DNA from: JACCTU01 sp963788055
GTDB lineage: Bacteria > Actinomycetota > Thermoleophilia > Gaiellales > Gaiellaceae
Direction of reading: 5' to 3'
DNA length: 64,000 bases
NCBI GenBank assembly: GCA_963788055.1
Contig: CAWBFA010000001.1
Span: 62,001 to 126,000 of the forward strand
The notes under the pieces were generated by a model. The model saw only the letters and a program-made list of their open reading frames with translations, made no database searches and was not told where the DNA came from. The stretch's first letter is position 1, and every line of letters begins with the position of its first letter. Shown here piece after piece: positions 52,245 to 59,505 of the stretch. The position numbers and the translations under genes were made by a program.

Positions 52245-53495
52245 TCAGGATCGGGCGGCGGCGCTGAGCCGCTCGAGCGACCGTTCCTTGCCGAGGAGCT
52301 CGAGGCTCTCGAACAGTCCGGGCGACACCTTCGAGCCCGTCACGGCGATCCGGATCGGCTGGAACGCGTCGCGCGGCTTCAGACCGAGCCGCTCCGCGAG
52401 TTGACGAAGCGCGGGCTCGATCGACTCAGCGGTGAACGGCTCGACCTCGCGGAGTGCGCGCTCGGCCTCCTCGAGGACTGCGCTGTCGAGCTGGTGCCCG
52501 TCGAGCGACACGTCGCCGAAGAGGAAACCCGCGAACGTCGGGAAGTCGCCCAGCTTCTCGATCTTCTCCTGCACGAGCGGGGCCGCCCTGTGCACGAGCT
52601 CCGCGTCCCAGTCGTAGCCCTGCTCGCCGAGGTACAGGAGGAGCTCGTGCGCGTACTCGTCGGGCGGAAGCGCGCGCAGGTAGACGCCGTTCATCCAGTC
52701 GAGCTTCTCGAAGTCGAACGCGGCCGGGCTCGACTGGACGCGTGAGAGGTCGAAGCGCTCCACGAGCTCGTCCCGCGACATGATCGTCGTCTCGCCGTCG
52801 GGCGCCCAGCCCAGCAGCGAGAGGAAGTTGAGCAGCGACGGCGCGATGTACCCGGCGTCGCGGAACTCCTCGACGCTCACGGCGCCGTGGCGCTTCGAGA
52901 GCTTCTTCCCGTCGGTCCCGAACACGCTAGGGACGTGTGCGTAGATCGGCGGCTCGGCCCCGACCGCGCGGATCAGATTGATCTGCTTCGGGGTGTTCGA
53001 GACGTGGTCGTCGCCGCGGATCACGTGGGTGATCCCGTCCCACACGTCCTCCATCGGCGACGCGAAGTTGTACGTCGGGCGGCCGTCGGAGCGGACGAGC
53101 ACGAGGTCTTCGAGCTGGTCGTTCGGGAACTCGATGCGCCCGCGGACGACGTCGTCCCAGCCCGTCGTCCCCTGGTCCGGCATCCGGAACCGAATCGCGC
53201 CCTCGTCCTCGTAGGCCTTGCCCTCGGCGACGAGGCGCTGCGCGACGAGGCGGCAGTCGTCCATCCGGTCGAGCTGGAAGGTATGGTCGCCGTCCCAATC
53301 GAGCCCGAGCCAGCGCAGCGACTCCTGGATCTGGTCGACGGCCTGCGCGACCTCGCGGCTCGTGTCCGTGTTCTCGATCCGCAGCTTGAACTCGCCGCCG
53401 TGCGCCCGCGCGAAGAGCCAGTTGAAGACGGCCGTTCGAACGCCCCCGATGTGGAGCATCCCGGTCGGGCTCGGTGCGAAGCGGACTCTAACCAC
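52245..53495 (-). CDS. gltX: glutamate--tRNA ligase
   Basis: 416 residues from GTG 53495, shorter than the usual 460-490. VRFAPSPTGMLHIGGVRTA is the HIGH region (HIGG), followed by LRIENTDTSREV. THVIRGDDHVSNTPKQINL is the active-site loop and GKKLSKRHGAVSV the KMSKS equivalent. The C-terminal anticodon-binding part (FDFEKLDWMNGVYLR...) is compact. Charges tRNA-Glu, possibly also tRNA-Gln, in which case an amidotransferase would be needed. Divergent from the AlkZ-like operon through a 17-nt spacer with a shared -10. Confidence 0.9.
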   Translation of the reverse strand: MVRVRFAPSPTGMLHIGGVRTAVFNWLFARAHGGEFKLRIENTDTSREVAQAVDQIQESLRWLGLDWDGDHTFQLDRMDDCRLVAQRLVAEGKAYEDEGAIRFRMPDQGTTGWDDVVRGRIEFPNDQLEDLVLVRSDGRPTYNFASPMEDVWDGITHVIRGDDHVSNTPKQINLIRAVGAEPPIYAHVPSVFGTDGKKLSKRHGAVSVEEFRDAGYIAPSLLNFLSLLGWAPDGETTIMSRDELVERFDLSRVQSSPAAFDFEKLDWMNGVYLRALPPDEYAHELLLYLGEQGYDWDAELVHRAAPLVQEKIEKLGDFPTFAGFLFGDVSLDGHQLDSAVLEEAERALREVEPFTAESIEPALRQLAERLGLKPRDAFQPIRIAVTGSKVSPGLFESLELLGKERSLERLSAAARS

Positions 53496-53500
53496 GTGGA

Positions 53501-53507
53501 TAGCGTA
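53501..53507. promoter_or_regulatory. shared palindromic divergent -10 element
   Basis: TAGCGTA reads TAGCGT toward 53513 and TACGCT toward gltX; in each direction the hexamer ends exactly 6 nt before the start codon. Confidence 0.55.
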
Positions 53508-53512
53508 GGTGC

Positions 53513-54535
53513 GTGCGCATCCTGACGCTCCGGGAGCTCAATCGAACGCTCCTCCTCCGCCAGCTGCTCCTTCGGCGTGAGAGGCTAGGTCCGGCACGCG
53601 CGATCGAGCGGCTCGGCGCCCTCCAGGCGCAGTGGGTTCCGTCGCCGTACATCGCGCTCTGGTCGCGACTCGAAGGCTTCGGGCGGGATCAGCTGACGCG
53701 GTCGCTCCGGCGCGAGCAGGTGGTGAAGGCGGCGCTGATGCGGGGCACGCTGCACCTCGTGAGCGCACGGGACTACCCGCTCTATGTGACGGCCCTCCAG
53801 AAGGAGTTGGCACCGTGGTCGAACGGCCGCGCGAAGCCCGAGCCGGAGCTCGTCGCCGCGGTGAGGGCGTACGTGCGCCGCGAGCCGAGGTCGAGCCGGG
53901 AGCTCGTCGCGTTCCTCGAGGAACGCCGAGGATCGGCAGGCGAGATCGAGAACCGCCGCGACCTCGCCTGGCTCCGACACCTGATCCCGCTCGAGCCGAC
54001 GCCGGACGCCGCCGAGTGGGGCTTCGTCCGCGGCGTGCGTTTCAGGGCGGCCGGATTCCGCCGGCCGCCGCTCGCCGAGTCCCTCGCGCACCTCGTCAAG
54101 CGGTATCTCGCGGCGTTCGGGCCGGCGACGCGGGCCGACCTCGCGGCCTGGAGCGGGCAGCTGCTGAAGACGCTCGACCCCGCACTCGAGTCGCTTCGGC
54201 TCAGGCGCTTCGTGGACGAGGAAGGACGTGAGCTGATCGACTTGCCGCGTGCGCCGCTGGCAGACGGCGACGAGCGGGCCCCGGTTCGCTTCCTCTCGCG
54301 CTGGGACGAGCTGCTGATCGCGCACGCAGACAGGCGGCGCGTCTTGCCCGAGGAGCATGCGGTCCGCAAGCTCGTGCTCGGCGGCGCGTCGGCCGTGCTC
54401 GTAGACGGTTTCGTCGCGGGGACGTGGATAGTCGAGGCCGGGCGCGTCGTGGTCGAGCCGTTCGCGCCGGTTTCGCGCGCGATTCGGCGCGAGCTCGCCG
54501 ACGAGGCGGCGCAGCTCGAGGTGTTTCTCGCGTGA
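53513..54535 (+). CDS. winged-helix DNA glycosylase-like protein (AlkZ/HTH_42 family), copy 1
   Basis: 340 residues from GTG 53513. The start LRELNRTLLLRQLLLRRERL is followed by ERLGALQAQWVPSPYIALWS, which holds the QxQ motif (LQAQ) of the AlkZ/YcaQ superfamily. Then come LMRGTLHLVSARDYPLYV and the winged-helix domains, ending with PVRFLSRWDELLIAHADRRR. Characterised members remove alkylated or cross-linked bases. Activity here is inferred from the motif and operon context. Overlaps its paralogue by GTGA. Confidence 0.8.
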   Translation: MRILTLRELNRTLLLRQLLLRRERLGPARAIERLGALQAQWVPSPYIALWSRLEGFGRDQLTRSLRREQVVKAALMRGTLHLVSARDYPLYVTALQKELAPWSNGRAKPEPELVAAVRAYVRREPRSSRELVAFLEERRGSAGEIENRRDLAWLRHLIPLEPTPDAAEWGFVRGVRFRAAGFRRPPLAESLAHLVKRYLAAFGPATRADLAAWSGQLLKTLDPALESLRLRRFVDEEGRELIDLPRAPLADGDERAPVRFLSRWDELLIAHADRRRVLPEEHAVRKLVLGGASAVLVDGFVAGTWIVEAGRVVVEPFAPVSRAIRRELADEAAQLEVFLA

Positions 54536-55569
54536 CGCGCGTGCTCACGCTCCGCGAGCTGAACCGCGCAACCCTCGCGCGGCAGCTCCTGCTCGAGCGC
54601 AGGCGTGCCTCTACGACGGCCGTGATCGAGCGCCTGGCGGGGATGCAGGCGCAGTGGCCGCAGGCGCCGTACGTCGGTCTCTGGTCGCGCGTGACCGGGT
54701 TCCGGCGCGAAACGCTCGAGCGCGCGATCCGCTCGGGCACGGTCGTGAAGGCGACGGTGATGCGCGGCACGCTCCACCTCGTGACCGCGCGCGACTACCC
54801 CTTCTTCTTTTCGGCGCTCCAGGGACTCCGGCCGTGGGGCGACCCGGTGTCGGTGGAGCTCGGCCGGCAGCTCGTGCCCGCGATCCGTGCGCTGTTCGCC
54901 GACGGGCCGCTCACGTTCCAACAGGTGATGGAGCACCTGGAGCAGAAGCACGGCACGGTCGACGAGCTGACCCGGCGGAGAGCCTGGTTCGCCGCTCGCA
55001 CCGGCGCGCACGTCCTGCACGCAGCGGAGACCGCGCTGTGGTCGTCGAGGCCGCAGGCGCTCTTCGCGTCGATCGACGAGCCGGAACTGCCGGACCCGAC
55101 GGTCGCGCGGGTCGAGCTCGTCCGTCGCTACCTCGGCGCGTTCGGCCCCGCGGCTCGGGCGGATCTCGCAGACTGGTCGGGCATGCGGGTGACCGACTTC
55201 GCAGACGCGCTCGACACGCTGGAGCCGCTGCGACGCTTCCGGGACGAGAACGGCCGCGAGCTGATCGACCTCCCGCGCGCGCCGCTCCCGGACGCCGACA
55301 CGCCTGCGCCGATCCGCTTCTTGCCGAAGTGGGACAACGTGCTGCTCGCGTTCGCGGACCGCCGCCGCGTGCTCCCGGAGGAGTACCGCAAGACCGTGAT
55401 CGCGAAGAACGGCGACGTCGCGCAGACGTTCCTCGTCGACGGCGTCGTCGCCGGCCGCTGGCGGAACGAGAACGGCAAGGTCGTGGTCGAGCCCTTCGCT
55501 CCGCTCCCTCGCGTCGTCCGCCGGGAGCTCGAGGAAGAGGCATCTCGGCTCGCGGAGTTCGCGTGCTGA
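54532..55569 (+). CDS. winged-helix DNA glycosylase-like protein (AlkZ/HTH_42 family), copy 2
   Basis: 345 residues from GTG 54532. Tandem paralogue of the preceding gene: LRELNRATLARQLLLERRRA, ERLAGMQAQWPQAPYVGLWS (QAQ motif again), VMRGTLHLVTARDYPFFF, PIRFLPKWDNVLLAFADRRR. The two copies differ most in the middle (recognition) part, so they may act on different lesions (inference). Overlaps the endonuclease IV start by 7 nt. Confidence 0.8.
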   Translation: MTRVLTLRELNRATLARQLLLERRRASTTAVIERLAGMQAQWPQAPYVGLWSRVTGFRRETLERAIRSGTVVKATVMRGTLHLVTARDYPFFFSALQGLRPWGDPVSVELGRQLVPAIRALFADGPLTFQQVMEHLEQKHGTVDELTRRRAWFAARTGAHVLHAAETALWSSRPQALFASIDEPELPDPTVARVELVRRYLGAFGPAARADLADWSGMRVTDFADALDTLEPLRRFRDENGRELIDLPRAPLPDADTPAPIRFLPKWDNVLLAFADRRRVLPEEYRKTVIAKNGDVAQTFLVDGVVAGRWRNENGKVVVEPFAPLPRVVRRELEEEASRLAEFAC

Positions 55570-56405
55570 TCGGGGCGCACTGCTCGGGCGGCGTGAAGGG
55601 CGCGCTCGACAAGGCGGTCGAGATCGGCGCCGACGCGGTTCAGCTCTTCACCCAGAGCCCTCGCGCGTGGAAGCCGCCGACTCCCGACCCCGACACGTAC
55701 GAGGCGTTCCGCGCACGTCGCGAGGAGACCGGGATCGGCGCCGTCTTCTGCCACGCGATCTACCTCGTCAACCTCGCAGCCCCGAAAGACGAGGTCTACG
55801 AGAAGAGCCTTGTCGCGATGCGCAGCACGATGGAGATCGCGTGCGCAATCGAGGCCGACGGCGTCGTCTTCCACGTCGGCTCGCATCTCGGCTCCGGTTT
55901 CGAGCACGGGCTCGAGCGGGTGCTGCCCGCGATGGAGCAGGTACTCGAGGGCTGCTCGGAGCGCACGTGGCTGCTGATGGAGAACTCTGCGGGTGCCGGT
56001 GGCACGATCGGCCGCTCGATCGAGGAGCTCGCGACGCTCTTCGAGAAGCTCGACCGCCACCCGCGGCTCGGCGTCTGCCTCGACTCGTGTCACCTCTACG
56101 TCTCGGGGCGCGACGTCACCGACCCCGAGCTCGTCGACGCGGTTCTGCGAGAGCTCGACGAGACGGTCGGGCTCGACCGTCTGCGCTGCCTCCACGTGAA
56201 CGACGCGAAGACGGCGCTCGGCTCGAACAGCGACCGCCACGACAACATCCTCGACGGGGCGATGGGCGAAGGGCTCGGCGCCTTCCTCGGGCACCCGAAG
56301 GTGCAGGAGCTCCCGGCGATCCTCGAGGTCCCGGGCGCCGACGACCGAGGCCCCGACGCCGAGGAGATCCGCAAGACCAGAGAACTCCACGCGCGCTGGA
56401 TCTAG
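55563..56405 (+). CDS. nfo: endonuclease IV-type AP endonuclease
   Basis: 280 residues from GTG 55563. LIGAHCSGGVKGALDKAVEI, then AVQLFTQSPRAWKPP are the N-terminal strand and loop. CHAIYLVNLAAP, VVFHVGSHLGSGFEHGL and LLMENSAGAGG supply the His/Glu metal ligands of the trinuclear zinc site, with VCLDSCHLYVSG, LHVNDAKTALGSNSDRHDNI and AILEVPG completing them. It cuts the backbone at abasic sites. Third gene of the repair operon, directly downstream of the two glycosylase-like genes. Confidence 0.88.
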   Translation: MLIGAHCSGGVKGALDKAVEIGADAVQLFTQSPRAWKPPTPDPDTYEAFRARREETGIGAVFCHAIYLVNLAAPKDEVYEKSLVAMRSTMEIACAIEADGVVFHVGSHLGSGFEHGLERVLPAMEQVLEGCSERTWLLMENSAGAGGTIGRSIEELATLFEKLDRHPRLGVCLDSCHLYVSGRDVTDPELVDAVLRELDETVGLDRLRCLHVNDAKTALGSNSDRHDNILDGAMGEGLGAFLGHPKVQELPAILEVPGADDRGPDAEEIRKTRELHARWI

Positions 56406-56501
56406 CCCGCAGTCCCGAACCGCTCGCGCGGATTCGGGCCGCTCAAGACCCCTAAAGGCGGCCGCTCCGCGGCGGCTCGCCATGGATTCCCCTAGCCGCG
56501 C

Positions 56502-56906
56502 TTAGGATCGAATCTGAGCGAAGATCCGGAAGTTCGGCTGGCCGTCGGGGAGCTCGAAGAACTCCGGGTTGACGCAGCCGAGGTCGTTCGTCCGGGCTTC
56601 GTACGTGCTCTCGACCTCGGTGTGGCACATCGGGAGCGGCTGGCGAATCGCCCTCACCGCGCCGAAGCCGCCGCGCCGCTCCGCCGCCTCGAGCTTGTCG
56701 AGGTCGATCTCGACGGCGTAGACCTTCTGCATGCAGCCGACGTAGCGATGCCCATGGGCCTCGTAGGCGTAGAGGAAGGGGCACGCCTTGGCGATGCAGG
56801 CCGAGGGATGCACGACCTTGTCGCAGTGCACCTCGCACCGGCGGCACTCGACCTCGTCCTGGGGCCGCAGGGGGAGCGTGCCGGCTTGCTGCTCGACATA
56901 CGCCAT
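56502..56906 (-). CDS. Cys-rich conserved protein, unknown function
   Basis: 134 residues, ATG 56906; GACAAT ends 6 nt upstream. Metal-site pattern ECRRCEVHCDKVVHPSACIA, KACPFLYAYE, then VGCMQKVYAVEIDL, giving seven Cys and two His in 60 residues. C-terminal half EVESTYEARTNDLGCVNPEF. Probably binds zinc or iron. I know similar Thermoleophilia proteins but no function. Confidence 0.65.
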   Translation of the reverse strand: MAYVEQQAGTLPLRPQDEVECRRCEVHCDKVVHPSACIAKACPFLYAYEAHGHRYVGCMQKVYAVEIDLDKLEAAERRGGFGAVRAIRQPLPMCHTEVESTYEARTNDLGCVNPEFFELPDGQPNFRIFAQIRS

Positions 56907-56984
56907 AGGCGAATTGTCGGTACGCGAGGCAGGCTGCGCAAGACTTGACAGAACAGCTTTTCAGGAGTAGTCGCGAGTGAGCGG

Positions 56985-57695
56985 CTACTCACCATTCAGA
57001 CGGCGGACCACGTTCAGCACGTCCATCTGCGTGAACGCCCGATAGTCTGGCTCGGCGCCGTCCGGGTGGTCGTCGGCGCGGAACCAGAGCGCCTGGACGG
57101 TCGTCATACCGAGCTCGGCTGCGCCGCGCACGTCCTCGTAGAGCCGGTCGCCGACGAAGAGCGCGCCTTCAGCCTGGACGGCGAGCGCGTCGAGAGCGTG
57201 CTGGAAGATCGCGGCGTCGGGCTTGCGCCGCCCCACCTCCGAGGAGAAGACGGCGTAGTCGATCCTCTCCGCGATCCCGGCGTCAGCGAGATCGCGGTGC
57301 AGAAGCGCAGGCGGGTCGAAGGCGTTCGAGACGACGCCGAGCTTGAGCCCGCGGTTCCGGAGCGACTCGAGCAAGGCGTGCGACGTGGAGCCCAGCCGGC
57401 GCGCGGGGGCCCAGGCGGCGTGCTCCGCCTCGAGGAAGCGCGCGAGCTCCTCGTCGCTGACGTCGATGCCGACGTCGGCCAGGAGCCGCCGCACCAACGC
57501 TGGATACTCGAGCTCCTCCACGGTGCCCGGAGCCCAGAAGAGCGGCTCGTACGCCTCCTTGAAACGCGCGGTGAGCTCGGCGTTCTCGCGGCCGATCGCG
57601 TGCAGTCCGGCCTCGTGGCCCGCCGTAAGCAGGTCGTCGTCCCACACCCAGTCCATCAACGTGTGGCCCCAGTCGAAGAGGACGGCCTCAACCAT
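56985..57695 (-). CDS. HAD-superfamily hydrolase
   Basis: 236 residues, ATG 57695. VLFDWGHTLMDW is HAD motif I (nucleophile Asp; the second Asp of DxDxT is Gly here). LKLGVVSNAFDPPALL is motif II (Ser/Asn), EVGRRKPDAAIFQHALDAL motif III (Lys), and ALFVGDRLYEDVRGAAELG motif IV (acidic pair). Subfamily I phosphatase, phosphoglycolate-phosphatase/YjjG-like. The missing +2 Asp may reduce phosphatase activity or change the chemistry. Divergent from the CAX gene with a 22-nt gap. Confidence 0.82.
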   Translation of the reverse strand: MVEAVLFDWGHTLMDWVWDDDLLTAGHEAGLHAIGRENAELTARFKEAYEPLFWAPGTVEELEYPALVRRLLADVGIDVSDEELARFLEAEHAAWAPARRLGSTSHALLESLRNRGLKLGVVSNAFDPPALLHRDLADAGIAERIDYAVFSSEVGRRKPDAAIFQHALDALAVQAEGALFVGDRLYEDVRGAAELGMTTVQALWFRADDHPDGAEPDYRAFTQMDVLNVVRRLNGE

Positions 57696-57717
57696 CGCGT
57701 CAGTAACGTACTGGGCC

Positions 57718-58758
57718 GTGACGCGGCGCATCCTCATGGCCTCGCTCGGCCTCGCGCCGCTGACGATCGCAATCCACTTCCTCGTACATCCGGGATCGAC
57801 CGTCGATTTCGTGCTCGCCGCGATCAGCTTGATACCGCTGGCATGGCTGATCGGCGAGGCGACCGAGCACGCGGCGCACCACACGGGCTCGGGCGTCGGC
57901 GGCTTCCTGAACGCGACGTTCGGGAACGCGCCCGAGCTGATCATCGCGCTCTTCGCGGTCTCGGACGGACTGTTCGAGGTCGTGCGCGGGTCGCTCACGG
58001 GCAGCGTCGTCGGGAACCTCTTGCTCGTGCTCGGGTTCTCGCTCCTCTTCGGCGGCCGCGGCGCGCTCGATCGTGCGTCGTCGTTCCTCTCGATCGGACT
58101 CGTCGCCGTGGCGGCGGTCCTCTTCTTGATCCCGGCGATCCCGGGTTGGGAGGGCGATCCGGACCGGAGCTCGCTGGCAAAGCTGTCGGTGATCCCGTCC
58201 GTGGTTCTGCTCGTGATCTACGTCGGCGTCACGTGGTACTCCCTGCGGCGGCACAGGTTGATGCATGTCGCGGACGAGGCCAAGGAGATGGAGGCGTGGT
58301 CGCTTCGGACTTCACTTCTCGTGCTGGGGGGCGCGACGGTCGTCACCGCGGTGATCGCCGAAATCCTCGTCGGATCGGTTCACGACTTCGCCAAGAGCGC
58401 CGGACTCTCGGAGTTTTTCGTCGCGGCCGTGATCATCGCGATCGTCGGCAATGCGGCCGAGCACGGCGGCGCCGTCGTCGTCGCGCATCGCGGGAACATC
58501 AAGCTCGCGGCCGAGATCGCACTGGCGTCGAGCGCGCAGGTGGCCGTCTTCCTGATTCCCGCCGTCGTGCTCCTCTCGTGGCTGATCGACCCGCTCGCGC
58601 TCTCGTTCCGTCCGGTCGAGATCGCGGTGCTCTTCGGCTCGGCCGCCGTTACGGCGATCCTGCTCGCCAACGGACGCTCGAGCCGGCCGAAAGGTGCTCT
58701 CCTGATCTTCACCTACGGCGCCGCGGCGACCGCATTCTTCGTTGCAGGCGACAGGTAG
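57718..58758 (+). CDS. CAX-type Ca2+/H+ (cation/proton) antiporter
   Basis: 346 residues from GTG 57718; about eleven hydrophobic helices. Two inverted alpha repeats carry the family signatures GNAPELIIALFAVSDGLFEV and GNAAEHGGAVVVAHRGNIKLA, both with the essential Glu. EATEHAAHHTG lies before the first. Ca2+ (or Mn2+/Na+) export in exchange for protons. The stop overlaps the -10 of the ABC transporter gene. Confidence 0.85.
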   Translation: MTRRILMASLGLAPLTIAIHFLVHPGSTVDFVLAAISLIPLAWLIGEATEHAAHHTGSGVGGFLNATFGNAPELIIALFAVSDGLFEVVRGSLTGSVVGNLLLVLGFSLLFGGRGALDRASSFLSIGLVAVAAVLFLIPAIPGWEGDPDRSSLAKLSVIPSVVLLVIYVGVTWYSLRRHRLMHVADEAKEMEAWSLRTSLLVLGGATVVTAVIAEILVGSVHDFAKSAGLSEFFVAAVIIAIVGNAAEHGGAVVVAHRGNIKLAAEIALASSAQVAVFLIPAVVLLSWLIDPLALSFRPVEIAVLFGSAAVTAILLANGRSSRPKGALLIFTYGAAATAFFVAGDR

Positions 58759-58761
58759 CTT
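58756..58761 (+). promoter_or_regulatory. -10 element TAGCTT for the ABC transporter operon
   Basis: TAGCTT overlaps the antiporter stop and ends 6 nt before ATG 58768; leaderless spacing. Confidence 0.4.
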
Positions 58762-58767
58762 GGCGTC

Positions 58768-59505
58768 ATGAGCTCGAACGGCACGGTGGTGACCGCGCGC
58801 GACCTGACACGCGTGTACGGCGAGGGCGAGACCGCCGTTCACGCGCTCCAAGGTGTCTCGCTCGAGATCCCGAAGGGCGACCTGACGGCCGTCATGGGCC
58901 CGTCGGGGTCCGGCAAATCGACGCTGATGCACATCCTGGCCGGGCTCGACAAGCCGACCTCTGGTGAGGTCACGATCGCCGGCACGGCGATCGCCCAGCT
59001 CGGGGACAGCGACCTGACCCGGCTTCGTCGACGCCACATCGGGTTCGTCTTCCAGTTCTTCAATCTCCTGCCCATGCTGACCGCCGAGGAGAACATCCTT
59101 CTGCCGCTCTCGATCGCCGGCGAGAAGCCCGACGAGGGGTTCTTCGAGGAGCTCATGAAGAACGTCGGACTTGCCGATCGCCGGACGCACCGGCCCTCGG
59201 AGCTGTCGGGTGGACAGCAGCAGCGTGTCGCGATCGCTCGAGCGCTCGTGTCGCGGCCTACCGTCATCTTCGCCGACGAGCCGACCGGCAACCTCGACTC
59301 GAAGACGGGCAGCGAGATCCTCGAACTGCTCCGGCACTCGGTCGAGGAGTACGGACAGACGACGGTGATGGTGACCCACGAGCCTCGCGCGGCGGCGATC
59401 GCCGACCGCGTGCTGTTCCTGGCGGACGGTGAGATCGTGAAGGAGCTCTCCCGCTCGACGCAGCCCGAGATCCTCGCTGCGCTCGACGCGATTACGGCCG
59501 CGTGA
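58768..59505 (+). CDS. ABC transporter ATP-binding protein (MacB/LolD type)
   Basis: 245 residues. Walker A MGPSGSGKSTLMHILAGLD, Q-loop FVFQFFNLLPMLTAEENI, signature LSGGQQQRVAIARALV, Walker B TVIFADEPTGNLD and switch VTHEPR are all intact. The Q-loop FQFFNLLPxLTAxEN form is the MacB/LolD hallmark. Pairs with the FtsX-type permease that overlaps by ATGA-like spacing. Confidence 0.92.
   Translation: MSSNGTVVTARDLTRVYGEGETAVHALQGVSLEIPKGDLTAVMGPSGSGKSTLMHILAGLDKPTSGEVTIAGTAIAQLGDSDLTRLRRRHIGFVFQFFNLLPMLTAEENILLPLSIAGEKPDEGFFEELMKNVGLADRRTHRPSELSGGQQQRVAIARALVSRPTVIFADEPTGNLDSKTGSEILELLRHSVEEYGQTTVMVTHEPRAAAIADRVLFLADGEIVKELSRSTQPEILAALDAITAA

Noticed and set aside
52094..52267. 57-codon plus-strand frame overlapping the gltX 3' end
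   Set aside because: Plausible composition (AWLLFERALDPLSPP) but no ribosome-binding site or known family; overlaps gltX.
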